Below, one piece after another: positions 5,732 to 7,359 of a stretch of DNA of 7,359 nucleotides. The stretch is taken from contig CAMVRW010000120.1 in assembly GCA_947169985.1 (NCBI GenBank), forward strand, positions 1 to 7,359, read 5' to 3'. A model generated the notes under the pieces. The model worked only from the letters and a program-made list of their open reading frames with translations. It made no database searches and was not told the DNA's origin. The DNA is from an uncultured Butyrivibrio sp. (GTDB taxonomy: Bacteria; Bacillota; Clostridia; Lachnospirales; Lachnospiraceae). Position 1 is the first letter of the stretch. Each line of letters begins with the position of its first letter. The translations under genes and the position numbers were made by a program.

Positions 5732-7359
5732 GTAGTTCCCCCTCCTGTCTTATGGCTCTGTAACTCAGCCCAGTGAGTAGCATAATCTGCAGTAAATTTA
5801 GCCAGCTTTTCTGAATGCTCAAAGCTATCCTGTGCTTCTTTTGTTCCTGCACCGTGGGCAATGCTTCCCACCTCCGGTCCTGCTATTCCCTGATTGAAAG
5901 TATCTATGGAATGGTAAGCAAACATCTGCATTCTGGCTATCATTGCTATATCATGTGCAAGGTCAAGCTTGAAAACCAGATCCAGATGGGCCTTTTCATA
6001 ATCGTAAATATAATCCATTTCTTCTGCCAGATCATCTATAGCTGTGGCCTTCCTTAGCATCTCATTGAATTTGAAGGGTTTTTCTTTTATCATCCTTTCA
6101 ATCCATGCAGTAACCGGTTCTGCTGCCGGATCAGGGAACTCAAACCCCTCAAAAAGCTTAGGAAGCTGCTCATCCACAATAGCTCTCTTGGTCTGTTCGT
6201 CATCCTCCTGCCAGGCCTTTAACCACCTCTTATTCTGTTCAAGGATGCGTCTGTCCTCAGCCGATACAGGTTCTCCTCTGCCGTTATAGCGAAGAGATGA
6301 CATAAATGCAGAAAGATGATCCTGAAGGGTTATCTTACTTAGTCCCTTTTGCTTCCTTTCAAGATTCATGCTAAAGACATCCATCACCAGATGGGGATCT
6401 CTTGCTGCGTAACCGCTGTCAAACATCTCCTTGTATATCTTATAGTCCTCTAGAGTCAGATCCGGATTCCTCTCCTCCTGAAGCATGCCATACTCAAGCA
6501 TGGACTCAGTATCCTCTTCTATAGGCTTTTGCTTTTCCTGTTCTTCCTCCTCTTCCTGGGCATCCACCTTTACTACTCTCTGGCCATCATCCTGACCGTC
6601 AAGCTTTTTATCCTCCTGTTCCTCTTCCCTCTCTACCTGCTGCTGATCGTCATAATCGTCATCATCATCGTCGTCATCATCAGGTAAAAGAGACATTCTA
6701 TGCGCATTAAAAAGCTCCCTGTAGGCCACATCTATGCCAAAACTATCCTTAACAGCATCAAGGCTGGGCTTAAGTCTTTCATAATCAGCGTGGGAATAAA
6801 ACTTTCCCGTAAATGGATCAACATGAGCTCTTTTGATGGTATATTCAAGCAATGCTCCAAGGCTTTGAAGAACATTTACCTTAGCTGCAAACTCAGGGTT
6901 CTGCCGGGCATAGTCCGCATAGGTCCCGCCTTTCCTGATCTCATCAGTAAGGAACCTTGGCGCCTTTATCAGCATTTCATAGTATTCCACAGGATGAGCA
7001 TGGAACAGCTTTTCCATGCCAACCTTATCAAGTTCAGCCAGATCCGGAAGCTTGAATTTCTCAACCCTTGCTATAACGTCCATATCCATTGTAGCTTTAA
7101 GGTTCGGTCCAGCACTCTGATATGCCTGGTTCCACTCCGCCTTTTCCTTTTCAGCTTTGTTTATTGGATTTCCATAGCTGTCAAGCCTGGGGATAACAAG
7201 AGGAAAGTCGCCGATGAGTCCATCTTTTTCCTGCTTCTTAAGTCTGCCCATAATAAGGCAGGTAAGAGCATTGCCCTTGGTGACCTTGTCTTCCGCAGTG
7301 CTCATGGTTCTCTCAATACTCATACCATCAAAGCCACTTGACTGAACCCACTTCTGGTC
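5728..7359 (-). CDS. unrecognised acidic protein with duplicated domain, 5' end outside window
   Basis: I do not recognise this family. The first ATG in the window is at 7323 (531 residues to the TGA at 5728), but the frame stays open for 12 more codons to the edge (DQKWVQSSGFDG) and no good ribosome site precedes that ATG, so the true start is probably outside; a less likely start is the ATG at 7305. Residues below count from 7323. There is no signal peptide or membrane segment. A helical N-terminal part (about 30-210) and C-terminal part (about 330-475) look like copies of one domain: W64xxA[Y]Q, K76, FKLPD (90-94) and PVEYYEMLIKA (111-121) match W367xxA[W]Q, K379, FEFPD (394-398) and PFKFNEMLRKA (416-426). 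They flank an Asp/Glu/Gln-rich, surely disordered linker (215-272) with nine Asp in a row. The C-terminus is Gly-rich (TGGGTT). It is first in a likely operon and translationally coupled to the acetyltransferase. Confidence 0.8.
   Translation of the reverse strand, partial: DQKWVQSSGFDGMSIERTMSTAEDKVTKGNALTCLIMGRLKKQEKDGLIGDFPLVIPRLDSYGNPINKAEKEKAEWNQAYQSAGPNLKATMDMDVIARVEKFKLPDLAELDKVGMEKLFHAHPVEYYEMLIKAPRFLTDEIRKGGTYADYARQNPEFAAKVNVLQSLGALLEYTIKRAHVDPFTGKFYSHADYERLKPSLDAVKDSFGIDVAYRELFNAHRMSLLPDDDDDDDDDYDDQQQVEREEEQEDKKLDGQDDGQRVVKVDAQEEEEEQEKQKPIEEDTESMLEYGMLQEERNPDLTLEDYKIYKEMFDSGYAARDPHLVMDVFSMNLERKQKGLSKITLQDHLSAFMSSLRYNGRGEPVSAEDRRILEQNKRWLKAWQEDDEQTKRAIVDEQLPKLFEGFEFPDPAAEPVTAWIERMIKEKPFKFNEMLRKATAIDDLAEEMDYIYDYEKAHLDLVFKLDLAHDIAMIARMQMFAYHSIDTFNQGIAGPEVGSIAHGAGTKEAQDSFEHSEKLAKFTADYATHWAELQSHKTGGGTT
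5741..5746 (-). promoter_or_regulatory. ribosome binding site of the acetyltransferase, inside the upstream gene
   Basis: AGGAGG on the minus strand lies nine bases before the ATG at 5731. It is formed by the Gly codons near the end of the upstream protein, which finishes TGGGTT. With the 4-base ATGA overlap (5728-5731) this is a standard arrangement for translational coupling. Confidence 0.75.
6646..6681 (-). repeat. GAY trinucleotide run coding for polyaspartate
   Basis: Twelve consecutive codons encode nine Asp, Tyr, then two Asp, ten as GAT or GAC in direct tandem with one TAT interruption. It resembles a short imperfect microsatellite that could change length by slippage without breaking frame. 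It marks the start of the acidic linker of the unrecognised protein. Confidence 0.7.

Noticed and set aside
6700..7341. Open frame of 213 codons on the plus strand
   Set aside because: It lies wholly opposite the unrecognised minus-strand gene, whose frame is longer, ends in a coupled ATGA junction and shows an internal protein repeat. The plus-strand translation has no recognisable motif.

Overview
The window looks like chromosomal DNA of a Gram-positive anaerobe of the Clostridia, most likely a Lachnospiraceae relative of Butyrivibrio or Pseudobutyrivibrio. That placement rests on remembered protein similarity, strong AGGAGG-type ribosome binding sites and moderate GC, not on a search. It is almost fully coding: six genes read leftward on the minus strand and one reads rightward. 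No RNA genes, insertion sequences, CRISPR arrays or stretches over 300 bases without a gene were seen.

Left block (1-1695, minus): threonine synthase (thrC), followed 35 bases downstream by the first 55 codons of a Si-type citrate synthase that runs off the left edge. They look like one transcription unit.

Centre (1696-2607): a 114-base divergent intergenic region separates thrC from a rightward gene. That gene encodes a 265-residue protein with two AP2-like DNA-binding domains around a remnant HNH-like segment, probably a nuclease-dead former homing endonuclease now acting as a DNA-binding protein. Its predicted -10 box overlaps a predicted extended -10 for thrC on the other strand, and a TGCATAA direct repeat spaced 21 bases lies in the thrC leader. 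Its 3' end overlaps the stop codon of the convergent neighbour.

Right block (2604-7359, minus): probably one or two transcription units, in transcription order: (i) an unrecognised protein, open to the right edge, with two similar domains either side of a very acidic linker; (ii) a GNAT-type acetyltransferase, coupled to it by an ATGA overlap; (iii) a membrane-anchored extracytoplasmic GH3-fold protein that has lost all recognisable catalytic residues; (iv) a YitT-family membrane protein. (iii) and (iv) are envelope proteins; (i) and (ii) look cytoplasmic. No shared pathway can be assigned from the sequence.

The least ordinary items are the catalytically dead GH3-like protein, the AP2/HNH-derived protein and its overlapping divergent promoters, and the internally duplicated acidic protein.
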